The notes: generated by a model from the letters alone, not told the origin. Positions 38,642 to 51,440 are shown, counted from the first letter of the stretch. The stretch is 64,000 bases of DNA from an uncultured SAR86 cluster bacterium (GCA_902587545.1 CACILL010000002.1:62001-126000), one strand, 5' to 3'. Numbers and translations are program-made.

Positions 38642-39493
38642 ATGGTAAAACTCAGACAAGAAGATATTAAAACAAAAGAAGTCCTTTCTTGGAAAGGAAT
38701 CCATCTCTTTCACTTCACTTTTTCTGCTTGTTCAATGAAAACAAGAATTTTTATGGGTCTAAAAAATATAGATTACACTGGCCATCATATAAATCTTCAA
38801 AAAAAAGAAAACTTTTCTCCTTACTTTCAAGGCATTACCCCAAGATCGTTAGTACCTGTTTTGGTTGATGACGGAGAAGTTCATATTGAGAGTAATGACA
38901 TCCTTAAATATTTGGATGATAAATTTCCCATCATGAGTTTGATACCTGCAGATAAAGAAGAAGAGATAAATCAGATGATGATTGAAGAAAATGACCTTCA
39001 TTTAGACATCCGAAATGTTACTTTTAAATTTTTAGTTCCAAAATTCTTGAATAACGTAAAAATTCAAGAAAAATCCAAATCAAAGGCTACCTTACATGGA
39101 AATGAAGACTCAGAAGACGATGCAAATAGGAAGTTTTGGGAGAATTATAAAAAAGTAGGGATCACAGACGAAGTTGCAACTAAATCATTGCTCAATCTCA
39201 AACTCCATCTTGATGAGATAAATGAAAAACTTACTCACCATACCTACATTTTAGGTAACGAACTAACCTTGCCAGATATTGCTTGGTTTATTTATGTTTC
39301 AAGACTTAAGGCTGCAAGATATCCAATACATATTCTTCATCCCAATGTTAATGATTGGTATGAAAGTTTATTAAAAAGAGAAGTTTTTGCTAAAGAAACA
39401 AAGATTCCAAGAATCGTTAGATTCATATCCTATATCTTTTATGTCGTCCAAAAATATAATGGGTGGAGCATCAAGAGACAACTAGTAGGCTAA
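38642..39493 (+). CDS. Glutathione S-transferase family protein
   Basis: N-terminal thioredoxin-like FSACSMKTRIFMGLKNIDY, GITPRSLVPVLVDDGEVHIESNDILKYLD. Confidence 0.85.
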   Translation: MVKLRQEDIKTKEVLSWKGIHLFHFTFSACSMKTRIFMGLKNIDYTGHHINLQKKENFSPYFQGITPRSLVPVLVDDGEVHIESNDILKYLDDKFPIMSLIPADKEEEINQMMIEENDLHLDIRNVTFKFLVPKFLNNVKIQEKSKSKATLHGNEDSEDDANRKFWENYKKVGITDEVATKSLLNLKLHLDEINEKLTHHTYILGNELTLPDIAWFIYVSRLKAARYPIHILHPNVNDWYESLLKREVFAKETKIPRIVRFISYIFYVVQKYNGWSIKRQLVG

Positions 39494-40258
39494 AAAAAGT
39501 AAAAAAATCCCAAGTAAAACTCTATAGATGACAAAAGGTGTAAAGCCTATTCTTTCTATGAGGTTTAAAAAAATTCCAATGCATAAGTAAGAGCTTAAAA
39601 AAGAAAAGGTTGAAACCAAAAGAACATCAAGCCAAATTATTTCTGACGGGGTAAATCCTAAGGTAATAATTTCAGAAAGGAAAATAATACCCAAAGTAGG
39701 TATTGCAAGCATGAAAGCAAATTTTGAGGCAACCGTTCTGGAGTAACTCAAAAATAATGCACAAATGATTGTGATCGCCGAACGGCTGGTTCCTGGAATC
39801 AAAGCTAAGCATTGAGCTAAACCAATGAAAAAAGCATTTTTAAAAGTTACGGATTCATAAGGCGTTCGTTCTTTTGAGCCTCTATCAGCGACCCAAAGAA
39901 GAATGCCAAAAAAAATAGTTGAAAGTGCAATGATATCTAGAGTCCTTAAATTTTCTGAAATGAAATCTCTTAATAAAAATCCTGTAATTAATATTGGCAA
40001 GGATCCAAGCAATAATTTGTTAAAAAAAGAATCGCTCGAAGACAATTTGTAATCTTTGAAAGCGTCTGCTAGCTCTTCTCTAAAATAAATAATTACTGCA
40101 AATAAACTGCCGCCATGAGCAAAAATATCAACAGTGATTGATTGGGTCTCTTGACCTAAGATTGAGGAAGATATTATTAGGTGCGCAGAGCTCGAAATAG
40201 GCAAAAATTCAGTCAAGCCTTGAATGATTGACAAAATTATAATTTGCAAAACTTCCAT
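39482..40258 (-). CDS. uppP: Undecaprenyl-diphosphatase
   Basis: IIQGLTEFLPISSSAHLII; GLAQCLALIPGTSRSAITI. Confidence 0.95.
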   Translation of the reverse strand: MEVLQIIILSIIQGLTEFLPISSSAHLIISSSILGQETQSITVDIFAHGGSLFAVIIYFREELADAFKDYKLSSSDSFFNKLLLGSLPILITGFLLRDFISENLRTLDIIALSTIFFGILLWVADRGSKERTPYESVTFKNAFFIGLAQCLALIPGTSRSAITIICALFLSYSRTVASKFAFMLAIPTLGIIFLSEIITLGFTPSEIIWLDVLLVSTFSFLSSYLCIGIFLNLIERIGFTPFVIYRVLLGIFLLFLAY

Positions 40259-40930
40259 TTATTTAACTCTCTTCCATTGATCGGTGCCTGAAAGATAAGT
40301 GGGATATACCTCTTCAGGATTTTTTAATCTAGTATCTAAATCATCAAGATTACATGCTAAGTGTAATAAACCTTTTGCATGATTATTTGTTTCCAAAAGG
40401 CTTGGCTCAATTAAGTAATCTAAAAACTCATGACAATCGCTACAGATGAATTCTTTATTATCTGAAGAAATAAAATCAGAAAGTTCTGTTTTCTTAATGG
40501 CAACATCACCGATTAAAGGGAGAGCCAAATCATTATTTTTTCTTATAAATTTACCAATATACAAGTCATTCATATGTGCTTCTTTAACAATAAAAAGTTC
40601 TTTAGCTTTGTGTTCTAAAAAAACAGTTTGAGCCAAAACCATAAGGCTAGACAAAGGTAAAATTTTCTTTTGCAAACCAAAGGCAAGGCCTTGCGCTACA
40701 GAACACCCTACCCTTAACCCTGTAAAAGACCCTGGACCAACACTCAAGGCAATGAAGTCTAGCTCTTCTTTTTCAAGTTGAGATTTCTTAAGAAGGTTAT
40801 CGATAAACCCAAAAATATTTTTACCATGAGTATTTTCTTCCTGAGAATGCTCGATATATATTTCTTTATTTTTTGCTAAGCCAATTGAACAGTAAACCGA
40901 AGAGGTTTCAATAGCTAAAATGTTGGTCAT
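40259..40930 (-). CDS. tsaB: tRNA threonylcarbamoyladenosine biosynthesis protein TsaB
   Basis: ILAIETSSVYCSIGL; ALSVGPGSFTGLRVGCSVAQGLA. Confidence 0.95.
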   Translation of the reverse strand: MTNILAIETSSVYCSIGLAKNKEIYIEHSQEENTHGKNIFGFIDNLLKKSQLEKEELDFIALSVGPGSFTGLRVGCSVAQGLAFGLQKKILPLSSLMVLAQTVFLEHKAKELFIVKEAHMNDLYIGKFIRKNNDLALPLIGDVAIKKTELSDFISSDNKEFICSDCHEFLDYLIEPSLLETNNHAKGLLHLACNLDDLDTRLKNPEEVYPTYLSGTDQWKRVK

Positions 40931-41953
<1,023 letters not shown>

Positions 41954-41961
<8 letters not shown>

Positions 41962-42652
41962 TGAATATTGCTCCTGCATTCATAGGTTTTTCAGCGATGT
42001 AGGTGATTGCAAGTTGCATAATTTTTTTTATTTTACTTCTTGCTGAAGAAGAAGTGATTTCTCCATTGATAAAATTTATGATATCAATTCCAGAGACTTT
42101 TAAAAAATTATTTAAAGGTTTTTCAGAAAATCCTTGAGCTGGATGAAAATAATAGATTCTATCTTTTTGTATACCCTTTCCTTTGTCATCAAATTGAAAA
42201 TCAAAACCATAGCCAAGTTCACAAATTAAAAAATATTCAAACTCTCTTAAAGATATCTCAATATTTTTAGATTCTCCCAATTCTAAGATCTTGTAAAAAT
42301 TAATTACGGCATCAAAAATTTTCTCTTGTTTAATTTCCTTTTCTATTAATTTGAAAATCAATTCATTAAGATACAGTAAAATTTTTAAATTTTTTCCAAG
42401 TATTTGAAAGTATTTGATTTCTTCCCAAGAAGTTAAGGTCTTTAGTTCGCTTTTACCGGAATAATTAATGTTGGCTAAAATGTTTGGAGCTGCAACATTT
42501 TGCAATTTGTTTTTTTTTGATCGAGCTCCTTTCGCTATTACAGAAACTCTGCCATTTTTTCTGGTAAAAAGTTCGCAAATCAGACTGGTTTCTGAAAACT
42601 TTCTACTTAGTAAAAGAATTGCTTCTGTTTCGTTAACAACTAAAGACTTCAA
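41954..42652 (-). CDS. recO: DNA repair protein RecO
   Basis: EAILLLSRKFSETSLICELFTRKNGRVSVIAKGARSKKNK; position between era and acpS. Confidence 0.92.
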
Positions 42653-43542
42653 AAATCAACTCCAAGACCAAATTTTTTTAACTTATTGATATCGTTTGTC
42701 CAATTTTTGTTTGCTTTAACCCAAAGTTGAAGATTCACTTTTTTTGAAAACTCTTTTTCTAATTCTTTTCTGGCAGCTGTTCCAATGGCTTTGATCATAC
42801 TGCCTTGCTTACCAAGGATGATTCCTTTTTGACTCTGAGACTCAGTAATGACAACTGCGTAAATAGTCTTAAGATTTTTTGAATCATCAATTTTTTCAAT
42901 CACAACATTCAGACGATAAGGTAATTCATCACCCAGCCTATTGATTGCTTTTTCTCTAATTATTTCTGAGATAAAAAAATTATCTGAAAACTCTGTTAGA
43001 GAGTCTTCTGGAAAATGATATGGACCAATTTCCAAATTGTTCAAAATTACACTTTTCAATTCCATCAAATTATCTTTTTTTAATGCGGATATCGGAACAA
43101 TAGATAAAAAATTAAATTTTTCACTGATATCTTTAATAAACTTTAAAAGCTTAGTTTTATCTCTTAGTCTGTCTATTTTGTTAATGACTAAAACAACAGG
43201 CTTATTGAGGTTTTTTAAACTTTTGAGAATGTTTTCTTCTTCCTTTTGCCACTTAAAACGATCAATTAAGAAGAGAACAAGATCTACCTCTTCATAGCAG
43301 TGAGAGGCGATTTTATTCATGACTTTGTTGAGCTGCCTTTTAAAGCCAAGATGAACGCCAGGAGTATCTAGAAAAACGATTTGAGATTTTTCTTCTGTGA
43401 GTATTCCTAAAATTCGATTGCGCGTGGTTTGCGGTTTTCTCGAAGTAATGGCAATCTTTTTTTGAAAGAAAGCATTTAGCAAGGTTGATTTACCAACATT
43501 TGTTCGGCCTGATAGCGAAACAAAACCAAATTTATTTTCCAT
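42649..43542 (-). CDS. era: GTPase Era
   Basis: GRTNVGKSTLLNAF; QIVFLDTPGVH; VINKIDRL; KH-domain tail. Confidence 0.97.
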   Translation of the reverse strand: MENKFGFVSLSGRTNVGKSTLLNAFFQKKIAITSRKPQTTRNRILGILTEEKSQIVFLDTPGVHLGFKRQLNKVMNKIASHCYEEVDLVLFLIDRFKWQKEEENILKSLKNLNKPVVLVINKIDRLRDKTKLLKFIKDISEKFNFLSIVPISALKKDNLMELKSVILNNLEIGPYHFPEDSLTEFSDNFFISEIIREKAINRLGDELPYRLNVVIEKIDDSKNLKTIYAVVITESQSQKGIILGKQGSMIKAIGTAARKELEKEFSKKVNLQLWVKANKNWTNDINKLKKFGLGVDF

Positions 43543-44203
43543 CTTTATTCAGCATGATTAAAACGTTAGAGGCGGCCTCTTGTTCTGCTAATTTTTTACT
43601 TTTTCCCTGTCCTTCACCAAAAACATTATGTATCGGCAAAGTTACCTTAGAGATAAAATAGATTTCTCCATTTTGCTTTTTTTCAGTAGTTACGTATTCA
43701 GGCAAATCTTCGTCTAAAGATTGTAAAAATTCTTGAAGAAGAGTTTTTGAATCTTTCTGTTCTTCTAATAAGAGTTTAGAAAAATCTATATCTAAAATAG
43801 ACAGGGTAATTTCTTTTGCTTTTAAAAAATCAGAATCAAGAAAAATAGCTCCAATGAGAGCTTCTAAAGTGTTCCCGATGATAGTTTCTGTTAGGTTTTG
43901 GTTATTCTTAAGCGCTGAACCTGCATGCAAATACTTATCTAACTTTATTTTCAGACCCGCTTTGCTCAATGAAGATCTGCTTACGATTCTAGAGCGGTAA
44001 ATACTTAATTTTCCTTCGTCGAGAGAACTCTCTTTAAAGTGCAAGGCTTCTGAAACAATAAGCGAGATTACTGAATCGCCAAGGAACTCTAACCTTTCAT
44101 TGTTGAAATCAGAATTTATGCTTTTATGCGTAATAGCTTCATCCAAGAGTTTCTTATTTTTAAATTTATAACCAATAGAATTTTCTAACTCGGCAAGACT
44201 CAT
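43532..44203 (-). CDS. rnc: Ribonuclease III
   Basis: NERLEFLGDSVISLIVSE; dsRBD ...GQGKSKKLAEQEAASNVL. Confidence 0.97.
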   Translation of the reverse strand: MSLAELENSIGYKFKNKKLLDEAITHKSINSDFNNERLEFLGDSVISLIVSEALHFKESSLDEGKLSIYRSRIVSRSSLSKAGLKIKLDKYLHAGSALKNNQNLTETIIGNTLEALIGAIFLDSDFLKAKEITLSILDIDFSKLLLEEQKDSKTLLQEFLQSLDEDLPEYVTTEKKQNGEIYFISKVTLPIHNVFGEGQGKSKKLAEQEAASNVLIMLNKDGK

Positions 44204-44205
44204 TC

Positions 44206-45186
44206 TTAATTCAAAAATTTATTCCTTGAAAAAGAGGGCAGACAAGTTAGACACTCCCAATGCATCCATATAAAAGCTGGTTTACCAACCACGTTTTGCT
44301 TTGGTACAAAGCCCCAACTTCTGCTGTCAGCGCTGTTATCTCTGTTATCGCCCATTACGAAATAATAATCTTTTGGTACTACCCATTTACGTTCAGCTCC
44401 GTATGTAAGCTGATTCCTATAGTTTTCTATTAGTCTTATCGTGTAAGACTTATCTTGGAAGAACTCTTTTAAGTAAACTTCTTCATCATTTGAAGATAAA
44501 AACTCTCTTTTTAATTTTTCACCATTAACTATCAATTCTTTGTTTCGATAAATGACTTCATCTCCTTCTTTGGCTATCAATCTTTTTACAAAAGTAAGAC
44601 CCAAGGGAGTACAAGCTTCGCTGTAACGTTGCCAAAGATATTCCTGAGAGCTATCAAAGTTTTTTTCAGGATAAGCGTTTTCAATTGGTGAGCTGCAAAT
44701 AGTATGCTCTGGAATGAATGCAATCATCTCTCCTGTTTTTGGCTCTCTGGTTTCAAACCAAGTTGATTTACCTACAGGATTTTTTAAGCCATAAGAGAAT
44801 TTATCAACCACCAAAAAATCTCCAACTTGTATCTGAGGAATCATAGACTCTGTGGGAATTTGGAAAGGTTCATAAATAAATGATCTAAAAATAGTTATAC
44901 CTAGGAGGATAAGGAAAAAAGATCTTGCTTCTTTTTGCAAATTTACTAGATCGGTTCGTCGAGAGATAATCCAAACTACAAGTGAAACTAAAGTTAAACC
45001 AACTAAAATATAACCAAAGCTAATATTAAGTTTAAAAACCGCATATAAAGCTAAAAGAGGAAAAGGGAAAGAGACAGTACTGATTGTCTTGGAAAATTTA
45101 CCATCTAATTTTTTCTCTGAGTAAACCCAAGCTGCAAATAAGATAGAAATAATGATTACTGAAATAATTAAAATTGATTCATACAT
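44206..45186 (-). CDS. lepB: Signal peptidase I
   Basis: IPTESMIPQIQVGDFLVVDKFSYG; FVKRLIAKEGDEV; MGDNRDNSADSRSWGFVP. Confidence 0.97.
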   Translation of the reverse strand: MYESILIISVIIISILFAAWVYSEKKLDGKFSKTISTVSFPFPLLALYAVFKLNISFGYILVGLTLVSLVVWIISRRTDLVNLQKEARSFFLILLGITIFRSFIYEPFQIPTESMIPQIQVGDFLVVDKFSYGLKNPVGKSTWFETREPKTGEMIAFIPEHTICSSPIENAYPEKNFDSSQEYLWQRYSEACTPLGLTFVKRLIAKEGDEVIYRNKELIVNGEKLKREFLSSNDEEVYLKEFFQDKSYTIRLIENYRNQLTYGAERKWVVPKDYYFVMGDNRDNSADSRSWGFVPKQNVVGKPAFIWMHWECLTCLPSFSRNKFLN

Positions 45187-45188
45187 AA

Positions 45189-46988
45189 TTATTTGCTTAC
45201 TTTTAAAACCGATAAAAATGCTTCTTGCGGAACATCGATTTTTCCTATCTGACGCATTTTTTTCTTACCAGCTTTTTGTTTTTCTAAAAGTTTTTTCTTT
45301 CGAGTTACATCTCCACCATAAAGTTTAGCTGTTACATCTTTACGGTAGGCTTTGACTGTCTCACGAGAAATAATTTTGTTTCCAATAGCAGCTTGAATTG
45401 CAACATCGTACATCTGCCTGGGAATAACCTCTCTAAGAGCTTTTGTTAGTTCTCTTCCTTTATAGTCAGCTTTTGAGCGATGCACCATAAAGTTAAGAGC
45501 ATCAACCTTTTCGCCATTTAGTAAGATATCAATTCTAGTAATATCACTTTGGTCAAATCTGACAAAATCATAGTCTAGAGATGCATATCCTTTGCTGGTT
45601 GATTTCAATTTATCAAAGAAATCGAGAACGATTTCATTCATGGGCATTTCGTAAACCAGTTCAATTTGTCCACCCACATATCTGAGAGACTTTTGACTTC
45701 CTCTCCTTTCCACGCAAAGAGAGATGACATTTCCAACATATTCTTCAGGAACAAGAATAGTTGCAAGAGCTATTGGCTCCCTGACTTCCTCTATTGAACT
45801 TGGATCAGGATATTTACTTGGATTTTCAATTTCAATCACATCATTGTTTTTCAATAGAATTTCGTACACGACAGTAGGTGCTGTAGCCAAAAGCTCTATT
45901 CCATGCTCTCTTTGAAGTCTTTCAATAATAATTTCCATATGCAAAGTTCCCAAAAAACCGCATCTGAAACCAGAGCCTAAAGCCTGAGATTGCTCCGGTT
46001 CAAATTGCAAAGCAGCATCGTTTAACGCTAGTTTTTCTAGGGATTCTCTAAATGATTCAAATTCACCGGAATCCAAAGGATAAAGAGCAGCAAAAACTTG
46101 AGGTTTTATTGGCTTGAATCCTGGTAAAGAGTTACTTTTATCAGGCAGAACTATGGTATCTCCCACAGGAGCGCCTTTAATGCTTCTAACTCCTGCACAG
46201 ATAAAACCAACTTCTCCGGCAACTAGTTTAGTTTTTTCTAATCTTTTGGGAGTAAAGACTCCTAATTTTTCAACTAAGTGAACGTTATTATTTGAGGAAA
46301 ATTTAATTTTATCACCAAGATTTATTTCGCCATTTACCACTCTCACTAAAGAGACAATTCCGAGGTATTGATCAAACCAAGAGTCAATTATCAAAGCTTG
46401 TAATGGTTCTGAAATAGAGCCTTCTGGAGCAGGTATTTCTCTAATTATTTTTTCCAACAAGTCTTTTACGCCCAATCCATCTTTTGCACTTATGGCTGGT
46501 GCTTCACTAGCTTCTATACCGATTATTTCTTCAATCTCTTGTTTGACTCTTTCTGGATCTGATTGTTTTAGGTCAATTTTATTTAATACGGGAAATATCG
46601 AAAGTCCTTGATCGATAGCGTTATAACAAGTAGAAAGAGTTTGCGCTTCAACTCCTTGAGAAGCATCGACTAGTAAAATAGCGCCATCGCAAGCAGCTAA
46701 AGACCTTGATACTTCATAGGCAAAGTCCACGTGTCCAGGGGTATCTATTAAGTTGATCTGATACTTTTCACCATCCAACTCATATTCTAGGTATACCGAC
46801 TGAGCTTTGATGGTAATGCCTCTTTCTCTTTCTAAATCAAGAGAGTCCAACACTTGATTTTGCATTTCCCGTTCGCTCAAGCCTCCACATATTTCGATGA
46901 GGCGATCTGCAAGCGTGGATTTTCCATGATCAATATGTGCAATGATGCAAAAATTTCTTATCTGATTTATAGAAGCATGGCTCGACAT
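45189..46988 (-). CDS. lepA: Elongation factor 4 (LepA)
   Basis: [52 protein letters not shown]. Confidence 0.98.
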   Translation of the reverse strand: MSSHASINQIRNFCIIAHIDHGKSTLADRLIEICGGLSEREMQNQVLDSLDLERERGITIKAQSVYLEYELDGEKYQINLIDTPGHVDFAYEVSRSLAACDGAILLVDASQGVEAQTLSTCYNAIDQGLSIFPVLNKIDLKQSDPERVKQEIEEIIGIEASEAPAISAKDGLGVKDLLEKIIREIPAPEGSISEPLQALIIDSWFDQYLGIVSLVRVVNGEINLGDKIKFSSNNNVHLVEKLGVFTPKRLEKTKLVAGEVGFICAGVRSIKGAPVGDTIVLPDKSNSLPGFKPIKPQVFAALYPLDSGEFESFRESLEKLALNDAALQFEPEQSQALGSGFRCGFLGTLHMEIIIERLQREHGIELLATAPTVVYEILLKNNDVIEIENPSKYPDPSSIEEVREPIALATILVPEEYVGNVISLCVERRGSQKSLRYVGGQIELVYEMPMNEIVLDFFDKLKSTSKGYASLDYDFVRFDQSDITRIDILLNGEKVDALNFMVHRSKADYKGRELTKALREVIPRQMYDVAIQAAIGNKIISRETVKAYRKDVTAKLYGGDVTRKKKLLEKQKAGKKKMRQIGKIDVPQEAFLSVLKVSK

Positions 46989-47002
46989 GCGGGCATTATG
47001 TC

Positions 47003-48418
47003 CTATTTTGGAATTTTAAGGGTGAGAAAAGAACCGTTTTTATCTCTGATAATTCTTAAAGCAATGGTAGAGCCTTTTTTTAGAGTTTTAGAAATTTTTT
47101 CATAATCTTTGATATTGCTTACATCCTTGAACTGTATTTTATCGATTATGTCTCCTCTTCTGATTCCAGCTTCAGACGCCGGTCCAGGAAAAACGCTTGA
47201 TACCACTACTCCTTTATCTTGGCCCAATTGTTTTTGTTCTGGATCCGTCAAGGAAGCGATATCTTTAACGGCAATGCCCAAAATATTTCCGGTCTCTTCT
47301 TTTTTATCAACGGTTGTATCTTGCGCAACTTTTTCATCTAATTTACCAGTTGTCACAGAAACCGTTTCTTTCTTTCCATCTCTGAATATTGTTGCATTTA
47401 CTTTTTTTTCAGGAGGGATTCTTCCTACTATCAAAGGAAGATCGCCTGAATAAATTATTTGTTGCCCATCAAAATCTATAATTACATCACCATTTTTTAG
47501 ACCTGCTTTTTCTGCTGGAGAATCTTTTAAAACACTGCCAATTAGTGCCCCACGAGGCACATCCAAGCCAAACGAATCTGCTAAATCCTTAGTTACTTCC
47601 TGAACTGCTACACCCAACCAACCTCTAGAGACAAACCCGTTTTCTTTTATTTGTTTAACTATTTCATCAGCATAGTTAATAGGGATAGTGAAAGAAATAC
47701 CCATATACCCGCCACGATTTGAGTAAATCATTGCGTTAATGCCAATGACTTCTCCATTAAGATTGAATAACGGACCTCCTGAGTTTCCTGGATTTATAGC
47801 CACATCTGACTGAATAAAGGGTATATATGAAGTGCTTTGTCCTGGAACGCTTCTAGCTTTTGCGCTCACTATTCCTGCTGTAACTGTTGCATTCAGCCTA
47901 TAAGGAGATCCGATTGCCATGACCCAATCACCAACTCGAACTTTTTCGGAATCTCCTAAATTCAAAAAAGGAAGATTTTCCTTGGTTTTAACCTTCAAAA
48001 GAGCAACGTCTGACTTTTTATCACTGCCAACTATCTCTGCAGAAAATTCTCTTCTATCTTGAAGACTAATTATAACTTCAGAGGCATCTTCAATTACATG
48101 GTGATTTGTTAATATGTAACCATCCGCTGAAATAATAAATCCTGAGCCTCCTGATGCTACTTTTCTGTCACGGTTTGGAGGATTGTAGGGAGACCCGAAA
48201 AAGTCGTCAAAAAAAGGATCGTTGAAAGGTCCTCTTCTCATTTCATTTTGTGCTGGAGATTTAATAACTTTTGTGACGCTTACATTTACAACAGCAGGCG
48301 TTACTTTCTCAGCTAAAGAGGCAAAATTTGGAAGGTCTGATACGTTTTGGTTCAACTGACCCCATCCTGAACTGGAAATGAGGAAAAGAGTAAAAAATAC
48401 AAATAATTTTTTTTGCAT
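47003..48418 (-). CDS. degP: DegP/MucD-family periplasmic serine protease
   Basis: [32 protein letters not shown]; two PDZ domains. Confidence 0.95.
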   Translation of the reverse strand: MQKKLFVFFTLFLISSSGWGQLNQNVSDLPNFASLAEKVTPAVVNVSVTKVIKSPAQNEMRRGPFNDPFFDDFFGSPYNPPNRDRKVASGGSGFIISADGYILTNHHVIEDASEVIISLQDRREFSAEIVGSDKKSDVALLKVKTKENLPFLNLGDSEKVRVGDWVMAIGSPYRLNATVTAGIVSAKARSVPGQSTSYIPFIQSDVAINPGNSGGPLFNLNGEVIGINAMIYSNRGGYMGISFTIPINYADEIVKQIKENGFVSRGWLGVAVQEVTKDLADSFGLDVPRGALIGSVLKDSPAEKAGLKNGDVIIDFDGQQIIYSGDLPLIVGRIPPEKKVNATIFRDGKKETVSVTTGKLDEKVAQDTTVDKKEETGNILGIAVKDIASLTDPEQKQLGQDKGVVVSSVFPGPASEAGIRRGDIIDKIQFKDVSNIKDYEKISKTLKKGSTIALRIIRDKNGSFLTLKIPK

Positions 48419-48431
48419 AGTAAGATTTTTT

Positions 48432-49121
48432 TTATTCTAAAATCAAATTAGAAATACTTATCAATTTTTGGTTGGATAATTTATCACTTGATAGGTTTAT
48501 AATCATTGGTTTGTCGCCTTTCCTTGTATTTATAGTAACGCCGTTGGAAATAGAAGACAGTTTCACAGTGTTAGAGCCATCTTTGAGGAAAAATTTTAGT
48601 TTAAGATTCGCATTTGAACCTTTGATTCCGTAATTAGCCTCTACTTGATTACTGGAGATGAATTTATAACTGCGAAGGTTTCCATCAAAGTTTCTACCGT
48701 AATCATCAAGGATAACTGGGTTTATTGTAGAAACTAGAGTTTTTGGAGCTGAGACTTGGAGGAAAGATTGAGTGGGTTGGGAGGAGAATTCGAAAAATAT
48801 AAAGGTGAGAGTGAAACAGAGGCCAAAAAGATAAGAACAGGTCCTCATATAGGGAATTTTTCCCCAGCTAAAATGGTTTTCGTGATGTTTTTGGTTATTT
48901 GGTTTTTTGGTTTTTTGGAGTTCGTTTTGGATTTTGGAAGAAAGGTCAAGATTTGGCATTAAAAGTTCTCTTCGAAGCGCTGATTTTTGTTTATTCATCT
49001 CAAGCCAGCGCTTCTTAATATGAGGATTTTTAGAAATATCTTCAACAAGCCTGCGAGTTTCGAATTCGGAGGCTTCGCCATCCAAAAGTAAAGACAATCT
49101 ATGATCTACACTTGATTCCAT
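48432..49121 (-). CDS. rseA: Anti-sigma-E factor RseA/MucA-like
   Basis: LSLLLDGEASEFETRRLVEDISKNP N-terminal anti-sigma motif; single TM; between rpoE and degP. Confidence 0.85.
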   Translation of the reverse strand: MESSVDHRLSLLLDGEASEFETRRLVEDISKNPHIKKRWLEMNKQKSALRRELLMPNLDLSSKIQNELQKTKKPNNQKHHENHFSWGKIPYMRTCSYLFGLCFTLTFIFFEFSSQPTQSFLQVSAPKTLVSTINPVILDDYGRNFDGNLRSYKFISSNQVEANYGIKGSNANLKLKFFLKDGSNTVKLSSISNGVTINTRKGDKPMIINLSSDKLSNQKLISISNLILE

Positions 49122-49122
49122 A

Positions 49123-49731
49123 TTAATTACTCCAGGTTTTAGACAGTCCTAATTTAGAAAAAGTTTCATTAATAAGCTCTCTTCCTTTAAAGATTCTAGA
49201 TCTCACCGTTCCAATAGGACAGTTTTGGACTTTAGCTATTTCTTCATAACTCAATCCATCGTACTCTCTGAGAGATAAGGTTGATCTTATTTCATCAGGT
49301 AAATTTTGAAAGGCCTGATTAACAGCATCTTTCATTTCTTCGGCTGCTAAGAGAGTTTCGGGATTATCAGAATTTAAAGACAAATCAGATAAAGCGCCAT
49401 CAAGCACGTCTTCATTGTAAGTTTCAGCTCCTCTGGATTTATTGGAAAAGTAGTTTTTTGCTGTATTGATAGCAATTCTGTAAATCCAGGTATAGAACGA
49501 ACTTTCACCTCTAAATTTATCAATATTTCTGAAAGCTTTAACAAAAGCTTCTTGAGCAATATCTTGAGATAATTCAAAGTCCTTGCAAAACTTAAAAACA
49601 GAATAAACAAGCCTATCTTGGTATTTGACCACAAGGATATCGAAGGCTCTCACATCCCCTTTTTTAACAAGATTAATAATGTTTATATCGTTTTCCATGT
49701 CCCAATCATTATAGACATGCGTATTGTCCAC
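49123..49731 (-). CDS. rpoE: RNA polymerase sigma-E factor
   Basis: AQEAFVKAFRNIDKFRGESSFYTWIYRIAINTAKNYF; LREYDGLSYEEIAKVQNCPIGTVRSRIFKGRE. Confidence 0.96.
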   Translation of the reverse strand: MDNTHVYNDWDMENDINIINLVKKGDVRAFDILVVKYQDRLVYSVFKFCKDFELSQDIAQEAFVKAFRNIDKFRGESSFYTWIYRIAINTAKNYFSNKSRGAETYNEDVLDGALSDLSLNSDNPETLLAAEEMKDAVNQAFQNLPDEIRSTLSLREYDGLSYEEIAKVQNCPIGTVRSRIFKGRELINETFSKLGLSKTWSN

Positions 49732-49739
49732 AAGTTCAG

Positions 49740-50018
49740 CTAAATTTCACTATAAAATTCAAATATTTCTTCAAATATTTCTTTGAGTTCAATTGGATAA
49801 TCCATTTTTTTATAAATGATGATGTCTGCTAGAGAAACATCATCAATTTCAAATAGCTCAAATAATTGATCAACTTGAGCATTACTCAAAGATAAGAACC
49901 TTTTTTCTACAAATGGTACAAAGATTTTATCTAGTTCATTCAAGCCTCTTCTTGCCTTAAATTTAGCTTTATTTAATAGGTCACTCACAGAAAGAATTAT
50001 ATAATCATGAAAATACAA
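49740..50018 (-). CDS. sdhE: FAD assembly factor SdhE
   Basis: KARRGLNELDKIFVPFVEKRF; divergent from ygfZ; true start may be the GTG near 49988. Confidence 0.85.
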   Translation of the reverse strand: MYFHDYIILSVSDLLNKAKFKARRGLNELDKIFVPFVEKRFLSLSNAQVDQLFELFEIDDVSLADIIIYKKMDYPIELKEIFEEIFEFYSEI

Positions 50019-50702
50019 AAAAGAATGAATTTTTCAGAAAAACATACTTCTCTCGTTGTTCAAGGATCTCAAGCTGCAGAATTTCTGCAAGGACAAATTA
50101 CAATAGATACAGAAAAGATTTCTAATGAAGATTTTAAACCTGCCTGCATTTGCAACAACAAAGGAAGAGTCATGGCAACTTTTTGGGTTAAAAAGATAAA
50201 AAATGGATTTAAGATAGCCATCCTCCAAGAGTTAATCGCCTCTTTTGAAGAACATATGAACAAATATATCCCTTTCTTTGATGCGAAATTAAAAAATGAT
50301 GTACAAGATGAAGATGACTTTAAAAAAAATCTAGATTCAACAGAATGGATGAAATTTTTAATTAATGAGGGAATAGTGGAAGTTAACAAACAGACTTCCT
50401 TAAAATTTACTCCCCATGAACTTAATTATCAAAATAACGAACTAATTGATTTTTCAAAGGGATGCTTTAACGGTCAAGAGGTCATTGCAAGAATGGAATA
50501 CAGAGGGAAATTGAAATTTGCTCTCAAAATTGCAGACAATTTAAAAGATGAGGTCAAGGAGTCTTCGCTTCATAATAAAGAAGGAAAGAAAGTTGGAGAA
50601 GTTTTATCTAGAGAGGGTAAATACGGCTTTGTTTTTTTTAAAAACAAAGATGATCAAACTGATTCTGTTTATCTAGACGGACAAATTTTAAACATTCTGT
50701 AA
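50007..50702 (+). CDS. ygfZ: tRNA-modifying / Fe-S folate-binding protein YgfZ
   Basis: KGCFNGQEVIARMEYRGK signature. Confidence 0.93.
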   Translation: MKIQKRMNFSEKHTSLVVQGSQAAEFLQGQITIDTEKISNEDFKPACICNNKGRVMATFWVKKIKNGFKIAILQELIASFEEHMNKYIPFFDAKLKNDVQDEDDFKKNLDSTEWMKFLINEGIVEVNKQTSLKFTPHELNYQNNELIDFSKGCFNGQEVIARMEYRGKLKFALKIADNLKDEVKESSLHNKEGKKVGEVLSREGKYGFVFFKNKDDQTDSVYLDGQILNIL

Positions 50703-50705
50703 TCC

Positions 50706-51374
50706 TTATATTCTCCAATCTATCTCTTCGTTTTTGTTTTTCCTAAGATAATCATTAGACTTAGAAAAAGGTTTTGATCCAAAAAATCCTCTATGAGCAG
50801 ACAATGGTGATGGATGAGGAGTTGCAATTATTAAGTGCTTTGAAGGATCAATAAGAATTTTCTTTGATTGAGCATATGCCCCCCACAAGATAAAAACTAG
50901 ATTTGATTTTTTATCACTTAAAGCTTTGATGATCTGATTGGTAAATTCTTCCCATCCAAAATTCTTATGCGATCCTGGAGATCCGGATTCTACAGTTAAG
51001 ATAGAATTTAGTAATAGAACCCCTCGTTTTGCCCAAGCTGATAAATTTCCGTCTCTTGGAATAGGTAAATTTAGATCTGTGGAGTATTCTTTAAAAATAT
51101 TCAATAAAGATGGAGGAAATCTAACCTCTGAATTAACTGAAAATGCTAAGCCGTTTGCTTGATTTGGGCCGTGATAGGGATCTTGCCCAAGAATTATAAT
51201 TTTTACATTTTTAAAAGATGTTAATTCAAACGCTCTAAAAATATCTTTACTACTTGGATGAATTTTCTTTTTTTTTGAATAAACTTCAGATATTTTTTTT
51301 CTTATGGGTTTCAAAATTTCTTTTAAGCCATATTCAGCAGCAACTTCTTTCCAGGATTCTAATGACTTCACCAT
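50706..51374 (-). CDS. ung: Uracil-DNA glycosylase
   Basis: IILGQDPYHGPNQANGLAFSV; ATPHPSPLSAHRGFFGSKPFSK. Confidence 0.98.
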   Translation of the reverse strand: MVKSLESWKEVAAEYGLKEILKPIRKKISEVYSKKKKIHPSSKDIFRAFELTSFKNVKIIILGQDPYHGPNQANGLAFSVNSEVRFPPSLLNIFKEYSTDLNLPIPRDGNLSAWAKRGVLLLNSILTVESGSPGSHKNFGWEEFTNQIIKALSDKKSNLVFILWGAYAQSKKILIDPSKHLIIATPHPSPLSAHRGFFGSKPFSKSNDYLRKNKNEEIDWRI

Positions 51375-51405
51375 AAGAGAAATATTATCAAATATTCAAT
51401 TTTTT

Positions 51406-51440
51406 TTATCCACAGAAATTGTGGATAACTCTTTGGATAA
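51406..51440. promoter_or_regulatory. DnaA-box cluster
   Basis: TTATCCACA (51406-51414), inverted TGTGGATAA (51420-51428), near-match TTTGGATAA (51432-51440). Confidence 0.7.
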